47,375 nt of DNA. Origin: Ruminococcus sp. Its GTDB lineage: Bacteria > Bacillota > Clostridia > Oscillospirales > Ruminococcaceae. A program made the translations under genes and the position numbers. The notes under the pieces were generated by a model. It was not told where the DNA came from and made no database searches. It saw only the letters and a list, made by a program, of their open reading frames with translations. Below are positions 33,145-41,382 of the stretch, in pieces. Where the stretch lies: NCBI GenBank assembly GCA_029055625.1, contig JAIDCY010000029.1, positions 1 to 47,375 of the forward strand. Reading direction: 5' to 3'. Positions within the stretch are counted from its first letter, which is position 1. Each line of letters opens with the position of its first letter.

Positions 33145-34140
33145 ATGTGTGCATTATACGGTTGGCTTGACTACAAGCATATTGTACCTTATAAAGTCCT
33201 GAAGAAACTTACTCAGGCACTCGCAAACGCCGCTGAAGAACGTGGAACTGATGCAGCTGGTATCTCATACGTGAAAAACGGTCATGTAACAATCTACAAA
33301 CGTCCGAAACCTGCCCACAAAATCAAATTCAACATACCAGAAAACACGGTGGCAGTTATGGGACACACGAGACTTGCCACACAAGGCGACAAGGAAAACA
33401 ATTACAACAACCACCCATTTCCCGGCAAAGCTGACAAGGCTTTTGCCTTTGCCCATAACGGAGTTCTGTACAATGATACAGCACTTCGCAAGTCCAATAA
33501 TCTGCCAGCTACAAAGATTGAAACGGACAGCTACATTGCAGTTCAGCTTATAGAGAGACAGAAAAAACTTGACTTTGATTCACTCAGAAATATGGTGGAA
33601 GACGTTATGGGAAACTTCGTATTTACCCTGCTGGACGAAAACAACACCCTCTATTTCATAAAGGGTAATAATCCGCTTTATCTGATTTACTTTGAGCGTT
33701 TCAGACTTTATATCTACGCTTCAACAAAGTCAATCATGGACAAGGCACTCAAAGTCGTCGGATTAAAGTCTGAAAAACCTACTATTATAAAGGTATGTGA
33801 GGGTGATATTATCTCTATCAGTTCAGACGGCAAAATTGACAGCAGTCGTTTTACTCCTGAAGATTATTCGTTTTTCGGTACAGGTACAAGTACCAAAAAA
33901 TCACGCTACAAATATGAATGGTACGACTGGGAAGATGACAGCGAATACTGCGAGTATACAAGCGAGGAAGAACTCCTGTTTGATATGTGCAACTGCTACG
34001 GAGTTGACGAGGACGATATTATCCTGCTCCTTGATTATGGCTATACCGCTATGGAAATTGAGGAAATGTTTATGGATACTTACCTGCTCCGCTCGTCAAT
34101 ACAGGAAGTAAAGCACAACAGTTTTTATAACGATATTTAA
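33145..34140 (+). CDS. Class II glutamine amidotransferase
   Basis: 331 residues. It begins MCALYGWLD, where Cys2 becomes the N-terminal nucleophile after Met removal. Other Gn-AT_II motifs follow: GTDAAGIS near 36-43, GHTRLATQG near 73-81, FAHNGVLYN near 104-112 and ETDSY near 129-133. The domain releases ammonia from glutamine, and no synthase domain is fused to it. Its start lies 2 bp after the amidoligase, so the two probably cooperate, with ammonia or an amide passed to the ligase product. The C-terminal 80 residues are acidic, rich in Y, D and E, and not assigned. A terminator follows. Confidence 0.88.
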   Translation: MCALYGWLDYKHIVPYKVLKKLTQALANAAEERGTDAAGISYVKNGHVTIYKRPKPAHKIKFNIPENTVAVMGHTRLATQGDKENNYNNHPFPGKADKAFAFAHNGVLYNDTALRKSNNLPATKIETDSYIAVQLIERQKKLDFDSLRNMVEDVMGNFVFTLLDENNTLYFIKGNNPLYLIYFERFRLYIYASTKSIMDKALKVVGLKSEKPTIIKVCEGDIISISSDGKIDSSRFTPEDYSFFGTGTSTKKSRYKYEWYDWEDDSEYCEYTSEEELLFDMCNCYGVDEDDIILLLDYGYTAMEIEEMFMDTYLLRSSIQEVKHNSFYNDI

Positions 34141-34161
34141 CAATTAAACAAAGCTACAACC

Positions 34162-34199
34162 GTCTCAGAATATTTAATTTCTGGGACAGTTAATTTTTT
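34162..34199 (+). terminator. Rho-independent terminator after the amidotransferase
   Basis: GTCTCAGAA (34162-34170) pairs with TTCTGGGAC (34179-34187) with one G-T pair, followed by a T-rich run to 34199. Confidence 0.65.
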
Positions 34200-34264
34200 G
34201 TCAGAATTATGATTTTACATCGGCACAAACAGTTATGTAAAAATATTTATCAGGAGGTATTCCT

Positions 34265-35683
34265 ATGGGAAAGACAAAAAGAGGACATAATGAGGGAAGC
34301 ATAAGGGAACGCAAAGACGGCAGATTTGAAGTACGTGTTACGGCTGGCATTGACTTTGAAACAGGCAAGCCTAAACGTATTTCATACTATGCAAATACAA
34401 AAGCAGAAGCCGTAAAACTTCTGCATGAAGTCGAATACAATATCCACATCAACGAAATGGTTGACCCGACTTCAACCAAGCTCATAGACTGGCTCAGGAT
34501 ATGGCTTGAAACCTACATGAAAAACAGTCTGAAACAGTCAACCTATACGAGTTATGCAGGATACATAAACAATCATATCGCTCCTGCTTTTCCGAATCTC
34601 AAACTCAAAGACCTTACTTCAAAGCTGCTACAGGATTTTTATAATTACAAGCTCACGGAGGAAGAACTTTCACCGAAAACAATCGCAAACCTTCACCGCT
34701 GTCTGCACAAGGCTTTAAAACAGGCGGTACTGGAGCATCATATCAGTTTCAATCCTTGTGATGCAGTCAATCTGCCCCGAAACGAAAAGCCGCAGATTGA
34801 AATCCTTACCCGTGAGGAGCAGGAACGCCTTATGTACACAAGCTACAAATTCAGATACGGAGTTTTCATCAGGCTTACTCTCGCTACTGGAGTACGTCTG
34901 GGCGAACTTCTTGGTTTACGCTGGGAAGACGTTGACACAAGAAAGAATATGCTGAATATCCGCCGTACTCTCAACCGTCTGCCGAAAGTAGACTACAACG
35001 GAATCGGAAACTCCACCGAGATAGTCATACAGGAACCAAAGACCAAAAATTCCACACGTTCAATTCCGCTTATGCAGGTGATAATCAGGGACTTACAGCA
35101 GTGGAGAAATATTCAGCTTTCAGATGCCCGAATTGCAGGAGCAGTGTATACTGATTCGGGATTTATAGTTACCAACCCACTCGGAGGATACATAGAACCA
35201 CGTACTTTCAAGGACTACTATGACGAAATTCTCGAAGCATCAGGACTCGGACACTACACGTTCCACGCTCTCCGCCACACATTCGCAACAAGAGCTATGG
35301 AGCAGGGTATGGATGCTAAAACTCTTTCAACACTCCTTGGACATTATTCAGTTGCGTTCACACTCGACACATACACACACGTTCTCGACAGTCAGAAGCA
35401 CGAGGAAATGAAACTCATGGAGGACTTGTTTTCTATGCCAACTATGCCACAATATCAATCATATCCTGTCATAGTCACACCTGCTCCGAATGGTTTCATT
35501 CTCAATGCTGTTGACTTTGACGACCTTAAAATCGAAGCCGACGACATCAACTATGGCATAAGCTGTATACAGTCAGCTATAGTACAAACACTCTCAAACA
35601 TATATCCTCCCTCTCCCTCTCCCTCTCCGAATAACGAGCTTGTTGTAAACATCGGTGAATTTGTTGTTATGGTAAATATATAA
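34265..35683 (+). CDS. int: Tyrosine recombinase (integrase)
   Basis: 472 residues, ATG 34265 behind AGGAGG. The AP2-like N-terminal DNA-binding part is GSIRERKDGRFEVRVTAG. A SAM-like core-binding domain follows at about 70-165. The catalytic domain has R211 (TGVRLGELLGLRW), H334-x-x-R337 (HALRHTFATRA), H360 (LLGH) and Y370 (LDTYTHV), so the active site is complete. It belongs to the phage/Tn916-like integrases. A C-terminal tail of about 85 residues beyond the usual end has a PSPSPSP stretch. The gene points to the tRNA-fMet gene 190 bp away, the expected arrangement for an element integrated at a tRNA 3' end. Confidence 0.93.
   Translation: MGKTKRGHNEGSIRERKDGRFEVRVTAGIDFETGKPKRISYYANTKAEAVKLLHEVEYNIHINEMVDPTSTKLIDWLRIWLETYMKNSLKQSTYTSYAGYINNHIAPAFPNLKLKDLTSKLLQDFYNYKLTEEELSPKTIANLHRCLHKALKQAVLEHHISFNPCDAVNLPRNEKPQIEILTREEQERLMYTSYKFRYGVFIRLTLATGVRLGELLGLRWEDVDTRKNMLNIRRTLNRLPKVDYNGIGNSTEIVIQEPKTKNSTRSIPLMQVIIRDLQQWRNIQLSDARIAGAVYTDSGFIVTNPLGGYIEPRTFKDYYDEILEASGLGHYTFHALRHTFATRAMEQGMDAKTLSTLLGHYSVAFTLDTYTHVLDSQKHEEMKLMEDLFSMPTMPQYQSYPVIVTPAPNGFILNAVDFDDLKIEADDINYGISCIQSAIVQTLSNIYPPSPSPSPNNELVVNIGEFVVMVNI
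35609..35626 (+). repeat. Three tandem CCCTCT units inside int
   Basis: Three perfect 6-base units encode the Pro-Ser repeat near the integrase C-terminus. A change of one unit keeps the frame, so the tail length may vary between strains. Confidence 0.7.
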
Positions 35684-35688
35684 ATAAA

Positions 35689-35720
35689 AAGGAGAGCATA
35701 AAAGCTCTCCTTTATTTTTT
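35689..35720 (+). terminator. Rho-independent terminator of int
   Basis: AAAGGAGAGC (35689-35698) pairs perfectly with GCTCTCCTTT (35705-35714), followed by ATTTTTTG. Confidence 0.85.
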
Positions 35721-35795
35721 GTTTGTTAACTGAGGTTAACACAAATTCTTATCATAAATTACTAAGCCATATTTAACAGCACACAAACGTCGCAC

Positions 35796-35817
35796 TTTTG
35801 GGGTCATTTTGGGGTCA
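35796..35817. repeat. Two direct repeats TTTTGGGGTCA, possible integrase arm sites
   Basis: Two adjacent perfect 11-bp copies lie between int and the tRNA gene. Short direct repeats near attachment sites are often arm-type binding sites of tyrosine integrases. Confidence 0.4.
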
Positions 35818-35830
35818 AAATCATTAAAGC

Positions 35831-35870
35831 AAAAAAATTAATCCTCGTAAACGTACGTGTTTACGAGGAT
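35831..35870 (-). terminator. Terminator of the tRNA gene
   Basis: Twelve perfect pairs: ATCCTCGTAAAC (35841-35852) with GTTTACGAGGAT (35859-35870), followed on the minus strand by TAATTTTTTT. It begins 3 bp after the tRNA CCA end. Confidence 0.8.
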
Positions 35871-35873
35871 TTT

Positions 35874-35950
<77 letters not shown>

Positions 35951-36149
35951 TAATGTATCATTTTTTCGCATCAACTTCATGCGACTATCTTAGTATATCA
36001 CGGTTTACTTAAAATGTCAATACCTTCTGATATATTTTTTTATTTTAACTTATTATCACCGCTTACAAAAGAAATTGCCCGATAATTTCCGTTGGTTTAT
36101 CCGGAAATATTATAGGCAATTTCTTAAACTTCATGTAACTATTGTATTA
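35951..36149. other. Intergenic region between LRR gene and tRNA
   Basis: AT-rich. An inverted repeat GAAATTGCC (36071-36079) with GGCAATTTC (36114-36122) lies around CCGATAATTTCC/GGAAATATT and can form a long hairpin. It probably terminates the LRR gene (minus strand). Confidence 0.45.
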
Positions 36150-37646
36150 TTATACTTTAAGGTTAGGACATTCTGTAAAAACATTTTCACCCATTTCCAC
36201 GCCATCGGGTAATTTTATACTTTTAAGATTTGTACAATTCCTAAAAGCATAATCGCCTATACTTTTTATACTGTTTGGTAATTTTATACTTCTAAGATTT
36301 TCACAATCGCAAAAGGTGTTACTCCCTATACTTGTTACACTATTAGGTATTGTTATATTTGTAAGACTTGTACAATCACAAAAGGCACTATCCCCTATAC
36401 TTGTTATACTATCAGGTATATTTATGTTTTTAATGCTTGTACAACCAACAAAAATATCATCGCTTATACTTGTTATGCTGTCAGGAATTATTATGCTTTT
36501 AAGGTTTTCACAACAACAAAAAGCACTATCCCCTATACTTTTTACACTATCAGGAATTATTATATTTTTAAGGTTTATACAATAACAAAAAGCACTATTT
36601 TCTATACTTATCACATTATTTCCAATTATTATGTTTGTAAGACTTACACATTCATCAAAAGCATGATTACCTATACTCATTACATTATCAGGTATAATAA
36701 TATTTTTTTCATTTCCTTTATATTTATATAGAATTCCATTTATTATTACAAAATCATCAGGATAATTTTCATACCATGCAGTATTACAAAAAGCATTTTC
36801 ACCTATATAAGTTACACTGTTGGATATTGTTATATTTGTAAGATTTGTACAATCCGCAAAAGCCCATTCGCCTATATAAGTTACACTGTTAAGTATTATT
36901 ATACTTTTAAGATTTTTACAACTATTAAAAGCATTATCACCTATTTCTTTTATTCCAGAGGGTAGCTTTATATTTTCAAGACTTTCACAGCTACTAAAAG
37001 CATAATTACCTATCTTTTTTATTCCAACAGGTAGACTTACATTTTTAAGACGATTACAATAACTAAAAGCGCCGGCACCTATCTCTTTTATTCCAGAAGG
37101 TAGCTTTATACTTTTAAGATTTCTGCACTTACTAAAAGCAGAATCGCCTATACTTGTTATTTTTTCAGAAATAATAATATTTTCTTCATTTCCTCTATAT
37201 TTATATAAAATACCATTTATGATTACAAAATCATCAAGATAATTATTTTCAAGCCATGCAGTACCCTCAAAGGCATCACTACCTATACTTGTTACACTGT
37301 TGGGTATTGTTATGTTTGTAAGGTTTGTGCAATCCGAAAAAGCCCAATCGCCTATCTCCTTTACGCTGTCTGGAATTGTTATGCTTTTAAGTTTTTTACA
37401 ATTTTTAAAAGCCCACCAATATATACTCTTTACGCTATCAGGGATTGTTACGCTTATAAGGCTTGTACAACCTTCAAAAGCATGATATCCTATAATCGTT
37501 ACTCCGTCGGATATCTTTACGTTTACAAGGCTTGTACAACCATCAAAAGCACAATCGCCTATCTCTGTCACGCCGTCAGGAATTGTTACGTCTGTGTCGT
37601 TGCCGTAGTACTTTATCAGCACGCCGTCTTCAATTTCAAAATCCAT
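36150..37646 (-). CDS. BspA-like leucine-rich-repeat protein
   Basis: 498 residues made almost wholly of 23-residue LRR_5 (BspA/Treponema pallidum-type) units with the pattern IGDxAFxxCxxLKSIxIPDSV; roughly 18 units are visible. Two non-repeat islands of about 35 residues (each containing DDFVIINGILYKY) divide the array into three blocks and are themselves near copies. There is no signal peptide, membrane helix or wall anchor, so it looks cytoplasmic or non-classically exported. This is unusual because many BspA-like proteins are surface adhesins. The repeated DNA makes copy-number change likely. It is on the opposite strand to its right-hand neighbour. Confidence 0.88.
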   Translation of the reverse strand: MDFEIEDGVLIKYYGNDTDVTIPDGVTEIGDCAFDGCTSLVNVKISDGVTIIGYHAFEGCTSLISVTIPDSVKSIYWWAFKNCKKLKSITIPDSVKEIGDWAFSDCTNLTNITIPNSVTSIGSDAFEGTAWLENNYLDDFVIINGILYKYRGNEENIIISEKITSIGDSAFSKCRNLKSIKLPSGIKEIGAGAFSYCNRLKNVSLPVGIKKIGNYAFSSCESLENIKLPSGIKEIGDNAFNSCKNLKSIIILNSVTYIGEWAFADCTNLTNITISNSVTYIGENAFCNTAWYENYPDDFVIINGILYKYKGNEKNIIIPDNVMSIGNHAFDECVSLTNIIIGNNVISIENSAFCYCINLKNIIIPDSVKSIGDSAFCCCENLKSIIIPDSITSISDDIFVGCTSIKNINIPDSITSIGDSAFCDCTSLTNITIPNSVTSIGSNTFCDCENLRSIKLPNSIKSIGDYAFRNCTNLKSIKLPDGVEMGENVFTECPNLKV

Positions 37647-37777
37647 ATTTTATACACTCCGTTCATAACATACTTTATTTAAGTTTACCATAAATTCCAT
37701 ATAATGTCAACAGAAATATAAAATATAATTATTTTATTGTATTCAAGAACATTATTTAATATTTCATTTAAAAAGAC

Positions 37778-37806
37778 TTGCAGTTTTACGTGAAATGTGA
37801 TAAAAT
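37778..37806 (+). promoter_or_regulatory. Promoter of the ddl-like operon
   Basis: TTGCAG (37778-37783) and TAAAAT (37801-37806) with a 17-bp spacer, 32 bp before the ATG. It also suits the downstream DUF1934 and argS genes, which follow closely. Confidence 0.65.
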
Positions 37807-37838
37807 ACTATATATAACTGATTATAAAGGAGTATTTT

Positions 37839-38912
37839 ATGGCTAAAATCAAGACTGCTGTTATATTCGGTGGTACGTCACGTGAATATGCCCTTTCACT
37901 GTCTTCTGCTACCGATATTATAGCAAATATCCCTAAAGATAAGTATGAGGTCATCTGTATCGGCATAACCCGTAAAGGAAGATGGCTTTACTATCCCGGC
38001 GACGTTGAGGACATAGCTTCCGGTAAATGGGAATCTAACCCCGACTGTACTTCCGCTATCCTCTCCCCTGACCCCCTTCACCGTGGTATCATCATACTTG
38101 AAAACGGTACGGCTTCCATACGTAAAATAGACGTTATTTTTCCGGTGTTACACGGTAAAGCCGGTGCGGATGGTACTATACAGGGTCTGCTTGACCTTTC
38201 CGGTATTCCGTACGTCGGAAGTGGTCTTCTTGCGGCGGCTTCGTGTATGGATAAATCACATACACATATGGTTATGGACGATTTCAATATACAAACCGCT
38301 CCGTGGCGACTGATTACCCAGCGTGAACTAAATGAACTTGACGAATCCTGTAAAAAAATTTCCGCTGAACTCGGTTTCCCGTTGATTGTAAAACCTGCTA
38401 ACAGTGGCAGTGATGCGGGAACAGGTTACGCCGATAACTTCGAGTCTCTCGTATCCGCCGTGAAAGTAGCATTTTCCAATGATAATAAGGTAATTGTTGA
38501 GAAGTTCATAAAGGGCAGAAAACTTGAAGTTGCCGTTTTCGGTTACGATTCACCGATAGCCTCGGAAGTTGGCGAGATAACCAACAAAACACATACTTAT
38601 AACCCAAGTAATTTCAATGCGGTATCCGGTGATGACCTGACCATTCCGGCAGATTTACCCGATAAATTATCCCGTGAAATACGTGATACTGCGGTAAACG
38701 CTTTCAAGGCTCTCAACTGCAAAGGGTTCGCAAGAGTTGACCTGTTTCTTACAGAAAACAATAAAATTCTGTTGAATAAAATAGGTGTCGCACCGGGTCT
38801 GAGAATCAACAGCGTTTTCCCTAAGCTTATGTGTACGCTCGGTATGTCCTACCCTGCTCTGCTACATAATCTGCTTGACAGTGCTATTGAAAATGCTGAA
38901 CGCAGTTACTAA
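37839..38912 (+). CDS. D-alanine-D-alanine ligase homologue with altered active site
   Basis: 357 residues with the full ATP-grasp Ddl layout: VIFGGTSREYALSLSSA at 8-24, FPVLHGKAGADGTIQG at 101-116, PYVGSG, FPLIVKPANSGSDAG at 180-194 and FARVDLF at 298-304. In active ligases the metal-binding motif is NEINTxPG. Here it is NKIGVAPG at 313-320, so the Glu and Asn metal ligands are Lys and Gly. HGxxGEDG has also lost its Glu (GADG), and the flexible-loop YxYxxKY motif is not present. D301 is kept. The protein is therefore probably not a normal D-Ala ligase. It may be inactive and regulatory, or changed in substrate. The promoter is intact. Confidence 0.85.
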   Translation: MAKIKTAVIFGGTSREYALSLSSATDIIANIPKDKYEVICIGITRKGRWLYYPGDVEDIASGKWESNPDCTSAILSPDPLHRGIIILENGTASIRKIDVIFPVLHGKAGADGTIQGLLDLSGIPYVGSGLLAAASCMDKSHTHMVMDDFNIQTAPWRLITQRELNELDESCKKISAELGFPLIVKPANSGSDAGTGYADNFESLVSAVKVAFSNDNKVIVEKFIKGRKLEVAVFGYDSPIASEVGEITNKTHTYNPSNFNAVSGDDLTIPADLPDKLSREIRDTAVNAFKALNCKGFARVDLFLTENNKILLNKIGVAPGLRINSVFPKLMCTLGMSYPALLHNLLDSAIENAERSY

Positions 38913-38929
38913 TTAAAAGGAGTTTTGTT

Positions 38930-39361
38930 TTGAAAAAAAATCATATTATTTCTTTATTGAGTGTACAGACAGAAGACGGGGAACGTACAGAATCTGAACT
39001 TTTTACTGATGCTCTTGTAGAATGTACAGAAGACAGCAGTATAATAGTATATGAAGATACTGAAACTACCGGTTTTGAGGGTTCTGTCACGACAATTAAA
39101 ATTACCGGCGGTAAAGAAGCTACTATCTCCCGGACAGGAACTTCAAACTCTTTCCTCACTTTCGAGACGGGTAAAAAGCATTACTGTCAGTATGGTACGC
39201 CTTTCGGGACGTTTCAGATGGGGGTATATACTCACGCTCTCGAAGATACCCTGATGACAAACGGAAGACTTTACATGAAATACACTATTGATGTAAATGC
39301 TTCTATGCTCTCGGATAACGAGATTACTATTACTATAAAAAATTTCAGGAAAGGACTATAA
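38930..39361 (+). CDS. DUF1934 (YwiB-like) protein
   Basis: 143 residues from a TTG at 38930 behind AAAGGAG. It is a small beta-barrel (lipocalin-like) protein: YEDTETTGFEGSVTTIKI, FLTFETGKKHYCQYGTPFGT and LYMKYTIDVNASM are typical of DUF1934/YwiB. In Bacillus ywiB is also next to argS, so this pairing is conserved. The function is unknown. It is 5 bp before argS. Confidence 0.8.
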   Translation: MKKNHIISLLSVQTEDGERTESELFTDALVECTEDSSIIVYEDTETTGFEGSVTTIKITGGKEATISRTGTSNSFLTFETGKKHYCQYGTPFGTFQMGVYTHALEDTLMTNGRLYMKYTIDVNASMLSDNEITITIKNFRKGL

Positions 39362-39366
39362 TTTTT

Positions 39367-41133
39367 ATGGATTACATTAAAAAAGCATCCGACCAGCTCC
39401 GACAGCTTATAACGGAAGCTCTCGGAAAAACTATCGCAGACGGTACTTTTCCGGCTGTACCTCTACCGGATTTCAACGTTGAGATTCCGGCGGACAAGTC
39501 ACACGGAGATTTCGCTTCAAATGTCGCTATGGTATCCGCTAAGGCTTTCCATACCGCACCCCGTAAAATTGCAGACGCACTCATTGATAAAATTGATCTC
39601 AATGATTCACTGTTTGAACGCTGTGAAGTTGCCGGAGCAGGTTTTATGAATTTCTTCCTGTCCCGGAAATGGTTTTCAGACGTAGTGAAAAATGTACTCA
39701 CGGAAAAAGATTCCTACGGTAAAACAGGGCTTGGAAACGGTAAGAGAATACTTGTTGAATTTGTTTCTGCTAATCCTACAGGTCCTATGCACATAGGTAA
39801 CGCTCGTGGTGGTGCAATAGGTGACTGTCTTGTAAGCGTTCTGCAATGGGCAGGTTATCACGCTGAACGTGAATTTTATGTCAACGATGCAGGAAATCAG
39901 ATTGAAAAATTCGGGAAATCGCTGTCTCTCCGGTATATGCAGTTATGCTCTGAAAAGGGTCAGCAGACTATCTACAACTGCATGAGCGATACGGAAAAAC
40001 TCTGTAACGACATCTATTCACAAAGCGGTGAGGGTCAGGCGTTCGAGATGCCGGAAGATGTATACCTGGGCAGGGATATTATCGAACATACCGCCAACTT
40101 CTACAAACAACACCTCTTTGAACTCGAAAACGTGACGGAAGAAGAACGCCGTAAAGCCCTTGTTGATTACGCACTGCCGTTAAATATAGCCGGTCTTGAA
40201 CGTGACCTCAGAAAATACCGTATTGTCTATGATACGTGGTTCATGGAGAGCAAACTACACGAATCCGGCGAAACTATGCGAATCGTGGATAAATTACGTG
40301 AAACAGGTCATACTTACGTACAGGACGGTGCGACATGGTTCAGGGCTACCGACTTCGGCGTTGACAAGGATTTTGTACTTGTACGTGCTAATGGTATTCC
40401 CACTTACGTTGTGCCGGATATTGCGTACCATTACGACAAACTCGTTACAAGAAACTTCGATAAAGCGGTAAATATTCTCGGTGCAGACCATCACGGTTAT
40501 GTACCACGCCTTAAATCCGCACTTACTGCCCTTGGTGTAGATGCCGATAAACTCGACGTTGTATTAATGCAGATGGTAAGGCTCGTACGTGACGGTGAAG
40601 TTGTCAAGCTGTCGAAAAGAAGCGGAAAAGCGATTACTCTTGTAACGCTCCTTGATGAAGTACCTATCGACGCAGCAAGATTTTATTTCAATCTCCGTGA
40701 AGCTAATTCGCAGTTTGAGTTTGATTTAGACCTTGCCGTTGAAAAATCTTCTCAGAATCCGGTTTACTATGTACAGTACGCCCACGCAAGAATATGTAGC
40801 CTGCTTGCAAATCTTACCGCAGAGGGTATAGAAATTCCTGATTCCGCTAATCTTGATATACTCACAAATTCTCGTGAAATCGAACTTATCAGACATCTTG
40901 CCACACTCCCGAAAGAAATAAATCTTTCCGCTAAAACTTATGACCCCTCAAAGATTACAAAATACGCCATAGACCTCGCCACACTTTTCCACCGTTTCTA
41001 TGATGCCTGCTCCGTCAAGAATGCGGAAACTCCCGACATAATGAACTCAAGAATTTTACTCTGTATCGCCGTAAGACAGGTACTGAAAAACGTTCTCACT
41101 ATCCTTAATATCGAAAGTCCGGAAAAAATGTAA
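39367..41133 (+). CDS. argS: Arginyl-tRNA synthetase
   Basis: 588 residues, of normal length. It charges tRNA-Arg with arginine in the cytoplasm. The N-terminal Arg-specific domain (about 1-115) has DKSHGDFASNVAM. The class I HIGH motif is PTGPMHIGNARGG at 137-149. The KMSKS equivalent is LSKRSGKAITL near 415-425 (K-L-S-K-R-S-G). The C-terminal DALR anticodon-binding domain shows YVQYAHARICS and ends with LNIESPEKM. All expected elements are present. Confidence 0.97.
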   Translation: MDYIKKASDQLRQLITEALGKTIADGTFPAVPLPDFNVEIPADKSHGDFASNVAMVSAKAFHTAPRKIADALIDKIDLNDSLFERCEVAGAGFMNFFLSRKWFSDVVKNVLTEKDSYGKTGLGNGKRILVEFVSANPTGPMHIGNARGGAIGDCLVSVLQWAGYHAEREFYVNDAGNQIEKFGKSLSLRYMQLCSEKGQQTIYNCMSDTEKLCNDIYSQSGEGQAFEMPEDVYLGRDIIEHTANFYKQHLFELENVTEEERRKALVDYALPLNIAGLERDLRKYRIVYDTWFMESKLHESGETMRIVDKLRETGHTYVQDGATWFRATDFGVDKDFVLVRANGIPTYVVPDIAYHYDKLVTRNFDKAVNILGADHHGYVPRLKSALTALGVDADKLDVVLMQMVRLVRDGEVVKLSKRSGKAITLVTLLDEVPIDAARFYFNLREANSQFEFDLDLAVEKSSQNPVYYVQYAHARICSLLANLTAEGIEIPDSANLDILTNSREIELIRHLATLPKEINLSAKTYDPSKITKYAIDLATLFHRFYDACSVKNAETPDIMNSRILLCIAVRQVLKNVLTILNIESPEKM

Positions 41134-41382
41134 ACCGGAAAAAATTACATTTTGTATCATTTTAAATTACATTTCAGTTACAAAAAAATACAGCTTTTGT
41201 AATTTTTATCACAAAATCAACACGTTTATTTGTCAATTACGTACATGAAAACTTTAAAAATTCACACTTTATTAACAAATTACTTCTGAAAATATGTTAC
41301 AATTTGTAATATATAAGGAAACTATTAACAAGTCCTTAAAAAAAACATATCCATTTATAAATAACAGAAAGGATTAAATTTT
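41134..41382 (+). other. Intergenic region upstream of the PucR-type gene
   Basis: Very AT-rich, no gene. Repeated ATTACATTT-type motifs occur in the first half. TACAAT (41299-41304) with TTAACA (41273-41278) is a possible but poorly spaced promoter (20 bp). No clear argS terminator is visible. Confidence 0.35.

Noticed and set aside
34162-34199. Third copy of the 135-bp element near the amidotransferase
   Set aside because: It shares only GTCTCAGAATAT and TTTTGTCAGAA with the element; ends and order differ, and a plain terminator explains it.
36150-37646. Regularly spaced repeats as a CRISPR array
   Set aside because: The 69-bp periodic repeats are coding LRR units with one continuous frame, without uniform direct repeats and unique spacers.
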